64,000 nt of DNA from Cyanobium sp. NIES-981 (GTDB taxonomy: Bacteria; Cyanobacteriota; Cyanobacteriia; PCC-6307; Cyanobiaceae), in contig CAMDEM010000001.1 of assembly GCA_945896675.1 (NCBI GenBank), positions 1 through 64,000 on the forward strand. The letters run 5' to 3'. Shown one piece after another: positions 53,095 through 61,534 of the stretch (its first letter is position 1; each line of letters begins with the position of its first letter). The notes below the pieces were generated by a model. The model was not told the origin of the DNA. It worked only from the letters and a program-made list of their open reading frames with translations, and did no database searches. A program made the translations under genes and the position numbers.

Positions 53095-53592
53095 TCAGGA
53101 CAGGGGTTCAGCCCCTGTCAGCAAATTCAATTGCCGCAGGGACTCAAACAGCACAATCCCCACGGCCACCGAGAGGTTGAGGCTGCGCACCCCATGGGGG
53201 ACCGCCCGGGAGGAGCGGACCATCGGAATGGTGAGGCAGGCCTGGGCCTGGTCCCGAACGGATGGGGGTAGCCCTTCGGTTTCGCGGCCAAAGAGCAACC
53301 AATCGTCGGCCTCGAATTGGAAGCTGTTGTACGGGATGGCGCCATGGCTACTGAGGGCAATCAGCCGGCCGCCCCTTGCTGCGCGCTCGTGCTGCAAAGC
53401 CGTCCAATCGGCATGGCGGCTCAGGGGCACCAGGGGCCAGTAGTCGAGTCCAGCCCGTTTGAGCTGGCGATCGTCGATGGAGAAGCCCAGGGGTTCGACC
53501 AGGTGCAATTCCGTGCCGGTAGCGGCGCAGGTACGGGCCACATTCCCGGTGTTGGGTGGGATTTCAGGTTGGTAGAGGATGACCTGGGGCAT
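53095..53592 (-). CDS. trmL: tRNA (cytidine(34)-2'-O)-methyltransferase TrmL
   Basis: A 165-residue SPOUT methyltransferase that modifies the wobble base of leucine tRNAs. It has LYQPEIPPNTGNVARTCAAT, LLFGRETEGLPP and the knot segment IPMVRSSRAVPHGVRSLNLS in the expected order. It begins 9 bases after the cobU/P-like gene and is likely co-transcribed with it. Confidence 0.93.
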   Translation of the reverse strand: MPQVILYQPEIPPNTGNVARTCAATGTELHLVEPLGFSIDDRQLKRAGLDYWPLVPLSRHADWTALQHERAARGGRLIALSSHGAIPYNSFQFEADDWLLFGRETEGLPPSVRDQAQACLTIPMVRSSRAVPHGVRSLNLSVAVGIVLFESLRQLNLLTGAEPLS

Positions 53593-53601
53593 GGCTGCTC
53601 T

Positions 53602-54159
53602 TTAGGGATTGGCTTTGTTTTCGGGAACGGGCACGCTGGTGGGCAATAGATCGATGGCCCGCCCGGCCACCACCAGCCAGCCGGTGGTGGCAATCGCCAT
53701 GACCTGTTGCTCCAACTCCCCGAGTCGATCGCGGAATAGGCCCCCAATGGCCGTGGGTGGCACCACCCCCCAGCCCGCCTGCTCACTCACCACGATGACG
53801 GTCCCCTTACAGCCATCCATCGCCCTAACCAGCCGTTGACAGTGCTGCTCCCAGGTCACGCCATCGAGCTCAAGACCATGGGCCACCCAGCTGCCGAGGG
53901 AATCAACCAAGGCGAGGGAGTGGCTCCCAACCGTGGAAAGGGAGCCGGCTAGTTCAAAGCCCACTTCCTGGCAGCCCCATGCCGGTGGCCTGCGTTGCCG
54001 ATGCAGGGCAAGCCGGGCCTGCCAGTGGGGATCGTCAACGCCGCTACCACCGGTGGCCACATAGGTAACCTCCAGTCCGCTGATGTGGGCCAGGTGCTCG
54101 GCCCAACGGCTCTTGCCGCTACGGGCTGGACCGGTAACGACGGTGATCGCGTGTCCCAT
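53602..54159 (-). CDS. cobU: Adenosylcobinamide kinase/guanylyltransferase
   Basis: A 185-residue CobU/CobP enzyme that phosphorylates adenosylcobinamide and adds GMP in cobalamin synthesis. Walker A is TGPARSGKSRWAE, with ATG in YVATGGSGVDDP, HRQRRPPAW, and VVSEQAGWGVVPP for the Mg2+ and nucleotide sites. The usual VSNEVG motif reads VSEQAG. Confidence 0.88.
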   Translation of the reverse strand: MGHAITVVTGPARSGKSRWAEHLAHISGLEVTYVATGGSGVDDPHWQARLALHRQRRPPAWGCQEVGFELAGSLSTVGSHSLALVDSLGSWVAHGLELDGVTWEQHCQRLVRAMDGCKGTVIVVSEQAGWGVVPPTAIGGLFRDRLGELEQQVMAIATTGWLVVAGRAIDLLPTSVPVPENKANP

Positions 54160-54238
54160 TCAGGATGGTAGGGGGGCCATCACAAACTCTTGAAAGACGA
54201 TTCCAACGTCCAAAAAGCAGCTGGCTACCAAGCAGGTT

Positions 54239-55384
54239 TTAGCCCCCACCATTCATGTTCCTCAGGGTTGCGACGGAGGACGGTGACACCCGGTTGAGGT
54301 AGCGGAAGATCCAGTACTTGAAGATCGTCGCCAAGACCACAGGGAAGGTGGCTATGAATAGCAAGATGAAGTTCTCCTCAGCCGGGAGCCCAAGGTGATT
54401 GGCAACACCATCAAGTAGCACAGTCCAGCCTTCTGGACTGTGGAATCCCACAAAGATGTCGGTAAAGAGAATGATGGCAAACGCTTTGGCGCTGTCACTT
54501 AGGCCATACACGAGTTCATCAATAAAACCGCGTAGGACCTGTATGTCCCGTTGACCGAGGATGCAAACGATCGCAAACCCGATCAGCCCGCTGAGGTCGG
54601 CAAGAACATTTTTGATGGCGTGGGTACTTTCCTGGGCTGTTTCTGCCTGGAGCTCCAAAGCCTTTTTGCTCAATTCAGCCTGGATTTCCTCACGGCTCGG
54701 CAAGGGGTTGCCGCTGAGGAGGGCCTCAAATTCAATTTGCCCCTGGAAGTCGCGCAATTGACGCACGGCCTTTTGCTCCAGATGGGGCTTGGGGTAATTC
54801 AGGATCGTGGCATCACCGGCAAAGCGATCCACCAGGGGGGAAACCACGTAGGTGCGGCTGACTTGCTGAATTAAGACTGGAACCAGAATCAACAGCAGCA
54901 GGATCCTCAGCGACACCAAGGTGGAGTCCCGCCGGCGGCGAAACCCTGCCACCACACTGGCCTCGGCCTCGGGGTCGAGCTGGCGCCTGACCTGGTCCAT
55001 GACCCCAATCAGGCTGCGGGGCAGCACTTCCGGGTTGCGGCTGATGGTGGGCAGGGGGCGTCGCTGGTTGTCATAGCGACTGACCACAGCTTCGATCAGC
55101 TGGAGCTGGCGCAATTCCTGGCCAGCGATTTCTTTGCGATGGGGCTCAAGCGCCTCGATGGAGCTGCGGCAGATCTCCAGGGCGGAGCGGAAACGACGCA
55201 GCACCTGGGCCTGGGCCGCCTTTGGAATGCTCAGGGTCAGCTCGGCACGAACGGGTCTGTCGTTGTAATGCTCAAGCTCGATGCTTTGGATCAGCAGGGC
55301 TGATTCGTAACCGCGCTCAATGTCGTGGCTGAGGTCACGCTGCTGGGCGCGACCAAAAGCACCTGTCCAATCGGTGAGAGCCAT
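54239..55384 (-). CDS. pxcA: PxcA/CemA proton extrusion protein
   Basis: A 381-residue membrane protein. The N-terminal soluble, coiled part (1-150) is followed by a span at about 164-181 (LRILLLLILVPVLIQQVS) and the CemA domain with further spans (about 265-285, 300-320, 340-365), ending FKYWIFRYLNRVSPSSVATL, the family hallmark. PxcA mediates light-induced proton extrusion and supports pH balance and CO2 uptake. It follows the psb32-like gene by 6 bases. Confidence 0.92.
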   Translation of the reverse strand: MALTDWTGAFGRAQQRDLSHDIERGYESALLIQSIELEHYNDRPVRAELTLSIPKAAQAQVLRRFRSALEICRSSIEALEPHRKEIAGQELRQLQLIEAVVSRYDNQRRPLPTISRNPEVLPRSLIGVMDQVRRQLDPEAEASVVAGFRRRRDSTLVSLRILLLLILVPVLIQQVSRTYVVSPLVDRFAGDATILNYPKPHLEQKAVRQLRDFQGQIEFEALLSGNPLPSREEIQAELSKKALELQAETAQESTHAIKNVLADLSGLIGFAIVCILGQRDIQVLRGFIDELVYGLSDSAKAFAIILFTDIFVGFHSPEGWTVLLDGVANHLGLPAEENFILLFIATFPVVLATIFKYWIFRYLNRVSPSSVATLRNMNGGG

Positions 55385-55390
55385 CGGGTT

Positions 55391-56062
55391 TCAGCGTGAG
55401 AAAACCCACCAAGTGAGCATCGGAACGACAGTACCAACCACCAACAACACAACAACCCAGGTAAAGGCGTTGCTTTCGGAGGTTTCCTCCTGGGTTGGCA
55501 CATTGGTGGCCAGCGTCACCACTTCGGCGACCTCCGGCTCACCAGGATCCTCACCGCCCTGGAGCACGGTTTGCAGGCGGGTCATGGCATCAAGGCTTGC
55601 CTGCCTGTAGCGGGCACCATCGCGAAGGGGTTGGGCCATGGTTGTCCTTGCCGTGCTCTTCAGCAATTCGGTATTGAGCTCTGCTTCCAGCCCTGAGGAG
55701 ACAGCGACAGCGGCGGAATTGGTCTGGCTATCGAGCAGAAAGAGGAGTTGGTTGTTTTCTGCGCCGGATCCAAGCCAGCTCGCCAAAACGTCCTTGGCCA
55801 GTTCTGGGAGGCTGAGGCCGTAATCGAGCCGCTTGACCGTGATCAAGTGGGCGTCGATATGGTCTGGTTCAAAGGCGTTGAGTTGGGCCGTGAGTTCGCC
55901 AATGGCAGCGCGACTGAGCACACCGGCCTCGTCAACCACCCGTTCAGCGGGCGGTGCGGTGGGGAGGGTGCTCGCCGATAGGGTCCATCCTGCGCTGGGC
56001 CAAAGCAGGCCAAGGCACAGCACCACAACACCAACGATGCGACAGAGCCAAGGCCGGACCAT
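55391..56062 (-). CDS. psb32: TPM-domain protein, Psb32-like
   Basis: About 223 residues from ATG 56062, with a signal peptide (IVGVVVLCLGLLWPSAGW), a TPM domain (ERVVDEAGVLSRAAIGELTAQ; VLASWLGSGAENNQLLFLLD) and a C-terminal anchor (FTWVVVLLVVGTVVPML). Psb32 in Synechocystis protects and repairs photosystem II. Domain and topology fit; orthology is inferred. A TTG at 56101 would add 13 residues. Confidence 0.82.
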   Translation of the reverse strand: MVRPWLCRIVGVVVLCLGLLWPSAGWTLSASTLPTAPPAERVVDEAGVLSRAAIGELTAQLNAFEPDHIDAHLITVKRLDYGLSLPELAKDVLASWLGSGAENNQLLFLLDSQTNSAAVAVSSGLEAELNTELLKSTARTTMAQPLRDGARYRQASLDAMTRLQTVLQGGEDPGEPEVAEVVTLATNVPTQEETSESNAFTWVVVLLVVGTVVPMLTWWVFSR

Positions 56063-56181
56063 CGGCTTAACCAGCCAATGGGGAGTTGGAAGCAACTGCA
56101 AGGGGATAGGCCGAGCGTGGCCCTAGTTTGCCGCCTATCGGTACCGCTGTCTCGTCTTGGCCCCCTGCCTGCCCTGAGTCG

Positions 56182-56841
56182 ATGAATTTGCCAACGCCCG
56201 CGAGGCTCTGTATCGGTCTGGGCCTGGTCGCCCTGGCGTTGGTCGTGGCCAACCAAGGCCTGGCCCCTGACGTGAATCCGCCCCTGGAGCGGGCCGCCGT
56301 GCTGGCGAGCTTGCTGGCCGTGGGCCTGATGCTGGTGGGCGTGCTCTGGACAAGGGCCCTGCCCGAGGCCTCGATTCGCTCAGAACTCTCTGGCGACCAA
56401 GGCCTTGTTCTCACCGCGGACCTGCCCGAGGCCTTGGCCGAAGAATTGGCCTGGGGAAGTCACATGCTGCTCACCGCAAGTCCTGCAGCCGTGGTGCTCG
56501 TGATCTGGCGGGGTCAGCCGTTGCTGCGCCGGGGCTTGCTCGCCCCCTCACTATTTGTTCCCGGGGCTATCTGCCAGAGGGCTCTCGAGAGGCAATCCGC
56601 CATCTCCCTGGTGGATCTCAAGCTCTATCCCGGCCGCCAAGAATTTGACGCGCTGTTGCCCGGGTTGCCCTCGGTGCTTGTCCAACCCCTGGGCGAAGAC
56701 GGCCTGGTGCTGCTGGGGGGGTGGTCGGCCCGCTGCTTCAGCCGTAGTGATTTGGCCTGGGTGGAGGGTTGGTCCACCAAGCTCAGAGCTGGATTGGAGC
56801 GCTTGCCGACCCGGAGCGAGGCTCCTTCGATTTCGCCCTAG
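56182..56841 (+). CDS. CCB2/CCB4-like cytochrome b6f cofactor assembly protein
   Basis: About 219 residues from ATG 56182. Two spans near the N-terminus (ARLCIGLGLVALALVVANQG; AAVLASLLAVGLMLVGVLW) precede a soluble domain with VVLVIWRGQPLLRRG and VLLGGWSARCFS. This pattern matches the cofactor assembly of complex C subunit B family, which attaches heme ci to cytochrome b6. The last 59 bases overlap the 3' end of the convergent lptC-like gene. Confidence 0.8.
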   Translation: MNLPTPARLCIGLGLVALALVVANQGLAPDVNPPLERAAVLASLLAVGLMLVGVLWTRALPEASIRSELSGDQGLVLTADLPEALAEELAWGSHMLLTASPAAVVLVIWRGQPLLRRGLLAPSLFVPGAICQRALERQSAISLVDLKLYPGRQEFDALLPGLPSVLVQPLGEDGLVLLGGWSARCFSRSDLAWVEGWSTKLRAGLERLPTRSEAPSISP

Positions 56842-57985
56842 GAGACTGCTGCTTCAAGGTCATCTGGGTGTTCACCCTGCTGCCGGGACTGGTAAACACG
56901 ACGAGACCCTGGCTGCCGAGTCGGCCATCAATGCGATGGGATTTCGTCGTCTGGTTGTTGGACTGGCGCTTCAGCACCACGTTGCCGATGGCCTCCACCT
57001 GGTCGCTCTGCCAATTCCATTGGCAACGGTTTGCCGTCAGGGTATCCGTGGGTTGCTCCAGTTTGCAGTGGCTTGATACGACAGCCAATTGGCTGGCATA
57101 GAAGAGTTGGAATCCAACCCCGTGGACCGTTGATTGTTTCAAGATGCCATCAAAGGGTTGATCACTTTGGATGATTTGCTGACGCACATCCACTTGCGTC
57201 TCTTGGGCATTGAAGACGGCCCCACGGCTGATATCGACAAGCCTGACTGGTGCTGAAAGGGTGAGGATCTGGGTGAGCGTGTTTCCCCTCAGCGACGGGG
57301 CCGTGAGCACCTGGCGAGGCTTGTTGGTGATTTTTCGCACCCCACGCACTGGGCCTGCTGCGATGAGTTCACCAGTCTTTGTATGCCAATCGACGCTACT
57401 AACCCTGATCTTCATGCGAATTTTGCCATCGTCATGACGTTGCAAAAGGGGATTCTCGCGTAGCTCGAGTTTGTCTTGGTCGATCAAAAACCGAGCTTGA
57501 TCCGAGGAAACTTGGAGTTTGTCTTGGGTGGCGACAGGTTGGCGATCGAGAACCATCAGGTTTTGGGCCGGGTACCAGCGGGCCCGTTTCGCCTTGATCA
57601 CCAGGGGTTTGGCACCCAGGCGTTGGATGACCAGGTCACCTTCGAGCTGGATCAGCTCACCATCATTGAGAACAGTGGCACTGGTGGCTGAGAGTCGATA
57701 GCGGGGAGTGCCATTGGAGAACAGCGTTCCCTTCAAATTGCTTGCCTGGGCAACCCGGCGGCCTAGGTCGTAGCGGGCTTCCGGGCTGGTGAGATTCCAG
57801 GTTGGCTGGCCCAGCAGATTGTGCTGTTGCAGGTTGAGGGAACGGAAGACAAAGGGTTGGGCCGCTGGCTCCGGACCCTTTTGGCCTTGGCAGCCAACCA
57901 AAAGGCCTGCCAGGGCTAAGGCCCTAAGGGGCAAGGCCATGGCCCCGAGGGTTAGGGAACCGTGAGTTGGCGTCCACCGGTTCAT
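56783..57985 (-). CDS. lptC: LptC-like LPS export lipoprotein
   Basis: A 400-residue protein, about twice the length of E. coli LptC, with a lipobox (ALAGLLVGCQG). OstA/LptC-type beta segments follow (LSATSATVLNDGELIQLEGDL; VIKAKRARWYPAQN) with a second beta region in the C-terminal half. ATG 57985 overlaps the metG stop by 4 bases; ATG 57940, nearer the signal sequence, is an alternative. It should pass LPS from LptB-LptF to LptA, encoded about 23 kb upstream. Confidence 0.82.
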   Translation of the reverse strand: MNRWTPTHGSLTLGAMALPLRALALAGLLVGCQGQKGPEPAAQPFVFRSLNLQQHNLLGQPTWNLTSPEARYDLGRRVAQASNLKGTLFSNGTPRYRLSATSATVLNDGELIQLEGDLVIQRLGAKPLVIKAKRARWYPAQNLMVLDRQPVATQDKLQVSSDQARFLIDQDKLELRENPLLQRHDDGKIRMKIRVSSVDWHTKTGELIAAGPVRGVRKITNKPRQVLTAPSLRGNTLTQILTLSAPVRLVDISRGAVFNAQETQVDVRQQIIQSDQPFDGILKQSTVHGVGFQLFYASQLAVVSSHCKLEQPTDTLTANRCQWNWQSDQVEAIGNVVLKRQSNNQTTKSHRIDGRLGSQGLVVFTSPGSRVNTQMTLKQQSPRAKSKEPRSGSASAPIQL

Positions 57986-59550
57986 AGGGGCGCCTCGAGC
58001 TCCAGCCGTTGCATCACTGGTTGGGGCTCTGGCAAGGCCAAACCCGGTTGCAGCCCCCCCCAGTGCTGGGCGGCCAGCCAGGCCGATGGCCCGCCCAGGG
58101 ATGCGCCACTGGCAAATGGGGTTTGGCCCAGTTGTTGGAGCATGCGATCGGAGAGTTCCGGCACCAGGGGGGCGAGCAACACCGCCACCCAGCGGGTGGC
58201 CTCGAGCACGGCGTAAAGATCTGAGCCCACCAGCTGCCCATTGCCTTCCTGCTTCATCAACTTCCAGGGCGCCTGTTCATTGAGATAGCCGTTGGTTGTG
58301 ATCGCTAAGTGCAGGCACGCTTCCGCGGCGCTGCGGAAATCGAGGAGATCCATGGCCGAAGTGAATTGCTCTCCCGCACTGAGGGCAGCAACCGCTAGGG
58401 GGTGGCTGGCGGCCACCCCCCCTCCTCCGGGGGGCACAGCATCGCCGAACCAACGCCGGGCCATCGACGATGTGCGGTTGAGCAGGTTGCCAATCGTGTT
58501 GGCCAGGTCGTTGTTGACCAAGTCACTAAAGCGCTGCTGTTGAAAGTCGCCGTCGTCCCCAAAGGGGATATCCCGAAGCAAGTACCAGCGCACCGCATCT
58601 CGACCGCAGTGTTCAAGCAAGCTTTCTGGATCGAGCACATTGCCCAAGGATTTGCCCATCTTTTGGCCTTCTCGCGTCAAGAAGCCGTGGCCAAACACCC
58701 GTTCCGGCAGGGGCAGGCCTGCGGAGAGCAACATCGCGGGCCAATAGACGGCATGGAAGCGGAGGATGTCCTTGCCGATCACGTGGAGCTGGGCTGGCCA
58801 GCCCCTGGCGTTAACCAGGCCCAAATCCGGTTCTTCGTTTGGATCCAGAAGGGCTGTTAGGTAACCCAGGAGGGCATCGAACCACACATAAAAGGTATGG
58901 CCCGGGTGGCCAGGCACGGGAATGCCCCAAGGCAGGTCAACCCGGGAGATGGAGAAATCCCTGAGCCCTTGGGCTACGAAGTTTTCAACTTCTTTTTTGC
59001 GGCTGCCTGGTGCAATAAACCCTGGCTTGGCTATCAACGCTTCGATCTGCTGCTGATAGCGGGAGAGCCGGAAGAACAAATTCAGCTCATCCCTCCACTC
59101 CAGCGGTTTTTGGTGAATCGCGCAGTGGGGCGCGCTGGCCTCTGCAGGATCGTCTTTAAATTCCTCGCAGGCCACGCAATACCAACCCTGTTGGCGACCT
59201 TCCACCACATCGCCATTGGCTTCGACCCGCTTAAAAAACTGCTGCACAATCTGCCGATGGCGGGGATCGGTTGTGCGAACAAAGCGATCATTGCTGATCT
59301 GCCACTGGTGCCATAGCTGGCGATAACCCTCACTCACCGCATCGCAATGGGCCTGGGGGCTTAGGCCTTGGGCTTCAGCCGTGCGCTGGATCTTTTGACC
59401 GTGTTCATCACAGCCGGTGATGAAGACAACCTCTTCACTCTTGAGCCGCTGGTAACGGGCAATGGCATCACAGGCCAGGGTTGTGTATGCGCTGCCCAGG
59501 TGTGCCCTGTCGTTGACGTAATAGAGCGGTGTGGTGAGGGTGAAAGACAT
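57982..59550 (-). CDS. metG: Methionyl-tRNA synthetase
   Basis: A 522-residue class I synthetase starting at ATG 59550 (MSFTLTTPLYYVNDRAHLGSA), with the HIGH motif replaced by HLGS. A zinc-knuckle region with CVAC and a His/Cys pair (APHCAIHQK) is inserted, and KMSKS appears as KMGKS in GQKMGKSLGN. The C-terminal helical anticodon domain is complete; no separate EMAP/Trbp111 domain is attached. Confidence 0.95.
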   Translation of the reverse strand: MSFTLTTPLYYVNDRAHLGSAYTTLACDAIARYQRLKSEEVVFITGCDEHGQKIQRTAEAQGLSPQAHCDAVSEGYRQLWHQWQISNDRFVRTTDPRHRQIVQQFFKRVEANGDVVEGRQQGWYCVACEEFKDDPAEASAPHCAIHQKPLEWRDELNLFFRLSRYQQQIEALIAKPGFIAPGSRKKEVENFVAQGLRDFSISRVDLPWGIPVPGHPGHTFYVWFDALLGYLTALLDPNEEPDLGLVNARGWPAQLHVIGKDILRFHAVYWPAMLLSAGLPLPERVFGHGFLTREGQKMGKSLGNVLDPESLLEHCGRDAVRWYLLRDIPFGDDGDFQQQRFSDLVNNDLANTIGNLLNRTSSMARRWFGDAVPPGGGGVAASHPLAVAALSAGEQFTSAMDLLDFRSAAEACLHLAITTNGYLNEQAPWKLMKQEGNGQLVGSDLYAVLEATRWVAVLLAPLVPELSDRMLQQLGQTPFASGASLGGPSAWLAAQHWGGLQPGLALPEPQPVMQRLELEAPL

Positions 59551-59653
59551 GCGGCGGGTATAGAGGGCTCGCTGCGCCGCCGGAGCGGCCCTGCGCCGAA
59601 ATTGGATCTTACCGACGCCCCGCCTGGCAATCTTGGGGAATCCGCTCGAGCCC

Positions 59654-61525
59654 ATGGCATTGGCTTCCCCCCGGCTGGACCACTGCGCTGTCGTTGTGTG
59701 GGGCGGCGGAACGGGTGGGGTGGCGGCAGCTTTGCAGTCGGCCCGGTGTGGTGCCCCTACCCTGCTGCTCACCCCTGGGGCTTGGCTCGGGGGGATGGTG
59801 AGTGCCGCTGGGGTCTGCGCGCCCGATGGCAACGAGCTGAGTCCCTGGCAAACGGGTCTTTGGGGAGCCTTCCTGCGGGAGTTACGCCAGAGGGAAGCGG
59901 AGGGTCTTGACCACAACTGGGTGAGCTGTTTTGGCTACAGGCCATCCACGGCCGAAGCCGTCCTGAGGGACTGGTGCGCGGCCGAAGCCAATTTGCTTTG
60001 GTGGCCCCAATCCCAGGTGGTAAGTATCCAGCGCAGTGGTCCCAGGATTACGGCCATCACCGTTCAGCACCAGGGCCAGACCTCCCAGGTCGGACTGGAT
60101 GTCTTGGTTGATGGCAGTGATCGGGGCGATCTCTTTGCCCTTGCTGATGTTCCCTATCGCCTTGGTTGGGAACCCCAGGAACTCTGGGGAGAGCCCAGCG
60201 CCCCTCCCCAACAGCAAATTGAATCCAATCCGTTTTTCAAGGCCCAGGTCGTGCAATCGCCCACCTGGGTGGTGATGGGCCAACTGGTTTCCGATCGGAT
60301 GCCCGAGCTGGATGCGGCCTTAGCCAACCCAGATCCTTCCAGCCCAGTCCAGGCTCCCCTGCCCAAGGCGGCCCTGAACTTTGGCCTGGAACGCACGCTC
60401 ACCTATGGGCGCCTTCCAGGCGGGCTGGTGATGCTCAATTGGCCCCTGGACGGCAACGATTGGCATGGTCCCTTGGATGGCTTGTTTGATCCGGAGGCCG
60501 AGGTCCGAGCGGACCTCTACCGATCCATGCAGGCCCATAGCCTGGCCTTCGCCAAAACCCTCGAGGATGCCTCCAACGGCTGGCTGGCGCCGGGTGCTTG
60601 CTTCCCGCCCTATGGCGATCTTTCAGCGAGCAACTCCCTGGAGGGGCCATCCCCGATTGCCCTGATGCCCTACTGGCGCGAGGGGCGCCGGCTGGTGGGC
60701 CGGGAGGTGGTGGTGGAACAACACTTGCTGCCCCAGGCCCCTGGGGCCTCGATTGCCGACCTGCCGAAGGATGGCACCGGCGCTATCAATTCCATTGCCA
60801 TTGGCAATTACGCCAACGACCACCACTACCCCGGTGACGACTACCCCCTGGCTCCGAAAAGTACCCGCTGGGGCGGCCGATGGAGCGGCACCCCATTTGC
60901 GATTCCCTATGGGGCAGTGTTGAGCGACACGGCAGAGAATTTCCTTGCGGCCGACAAGTGCTTCAGTGCCAGCCACATGGCCAATGGAGCCACCCGGCTG
61001 CAACCGCTGATCCTGAATCTGGGCCAGGCCTGTGGGGCCGCTGCTGCCCTCGCTGTTCAGCAAGGACGACCACCAGCAGCTTTATCGGTTCGGCAGCTGC
61101 AAAACGCCTTGATTGGCGATCCCCTGGCGCCTGCAGCGGTGGTGCCGCTTTGGGATACCCCTTGGTATCACAGCGAATGGCGCCAAAGACAGACGGCGAT
61201 TCTGGACAACCCCGAGCAGCTCAGCCACCAAGGCCTTGATCTCTCAAGTGGAGGTTTCAGGCCGGCTGATGCCCCTCCCGCAGAACCGGGAGAAACAAGC
61301 TGGACTGGCAAGGTCATTCCCGATGGGACTGGGGGTTACACCTTTGAATCTGCAAGTGAAATTTCAACTGGTACTTCAACTGCAACTGATTGTTGGCCGT
61401 TGATCACCCTGGAACCCGGGGTGAACCGGTGGCTGAGTCAGTGTGATGGGCCAACGCAGGTCACCCTGATTGGCCAGCTCAACCCCTGGGGGCCCTGGCT
61501 CCGGGCTAACCGGATTGCCTCCTAG
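59654..61525 (+). CDS. FAD-dependent oxidoreductase
   Basis: A 623-residue flavoprotein from ATG 59654. The N-terminal Rossmann motif is VVVWGGGTGGVAAALQSAR. Further FAD-contact segments are LDVLVDGSDRGDLFALADV and NFLAADKCFSASHMANGATRLQP near the C-terminus. The family also contains cell-wall-linked and secreted enzymes whose substrates are unknown. There is no signal peptide. It is divergent from metG with about 100 bases between. Confidence 0.8.
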   Translation: MALASPRLDHCAVVVWGGGTGGVAAALQSARCGAPTLLLTPGAWLGGMVSAAGVCAPDGNELSPWQTGLWGAFLRELRQREAEGLDHNWVSCFGYRPSTAEAVLRDWCAAEANLLWWPQSQVVSIQRSGPRITAITVQHQGQTSQVGLDVLVDGSDRGDLFALADVPYRLGWEPQELWGEPSAPPQQQIESNPFFKAQVVQSPTWVVMGQLVSDRMPELDAALANPDPSSPVQAPLPKAALNFGLERTLTYGRLPGGLVMLNWPLDGNDWHGPLDGLFDPEAEVRADLYRSMQAHSLAFAKTLEDASNGWLAPGACFPPYGDLSASNSLEGPSPIALMPYWREGRRLVGREVVVEQHLLPQAPGASIADLPKDGTGAINSIAIGNYANDHHYPGDDYPLAPKSTRWGGRWSGTPFAIPYGAVLSDTAENFLAADKCFSASHMANGATRLQPLILNLGQACGAAAALAVQQGRPPAALSVRQLQNALIGDPLAPAAVVPLWDTPWYHSEWRQRQTAILDNPEQLSHQGLDLSSGGFRPADAPPAEPGETSWTGKVIPDGTGGYTFESASEISTGTSTATDCWPLITLEPGVNRWLSQCDGPTQVTLIGQLNPWGPWLRANRIAS

Positions 61526-61534
61526 GCCAATGCC

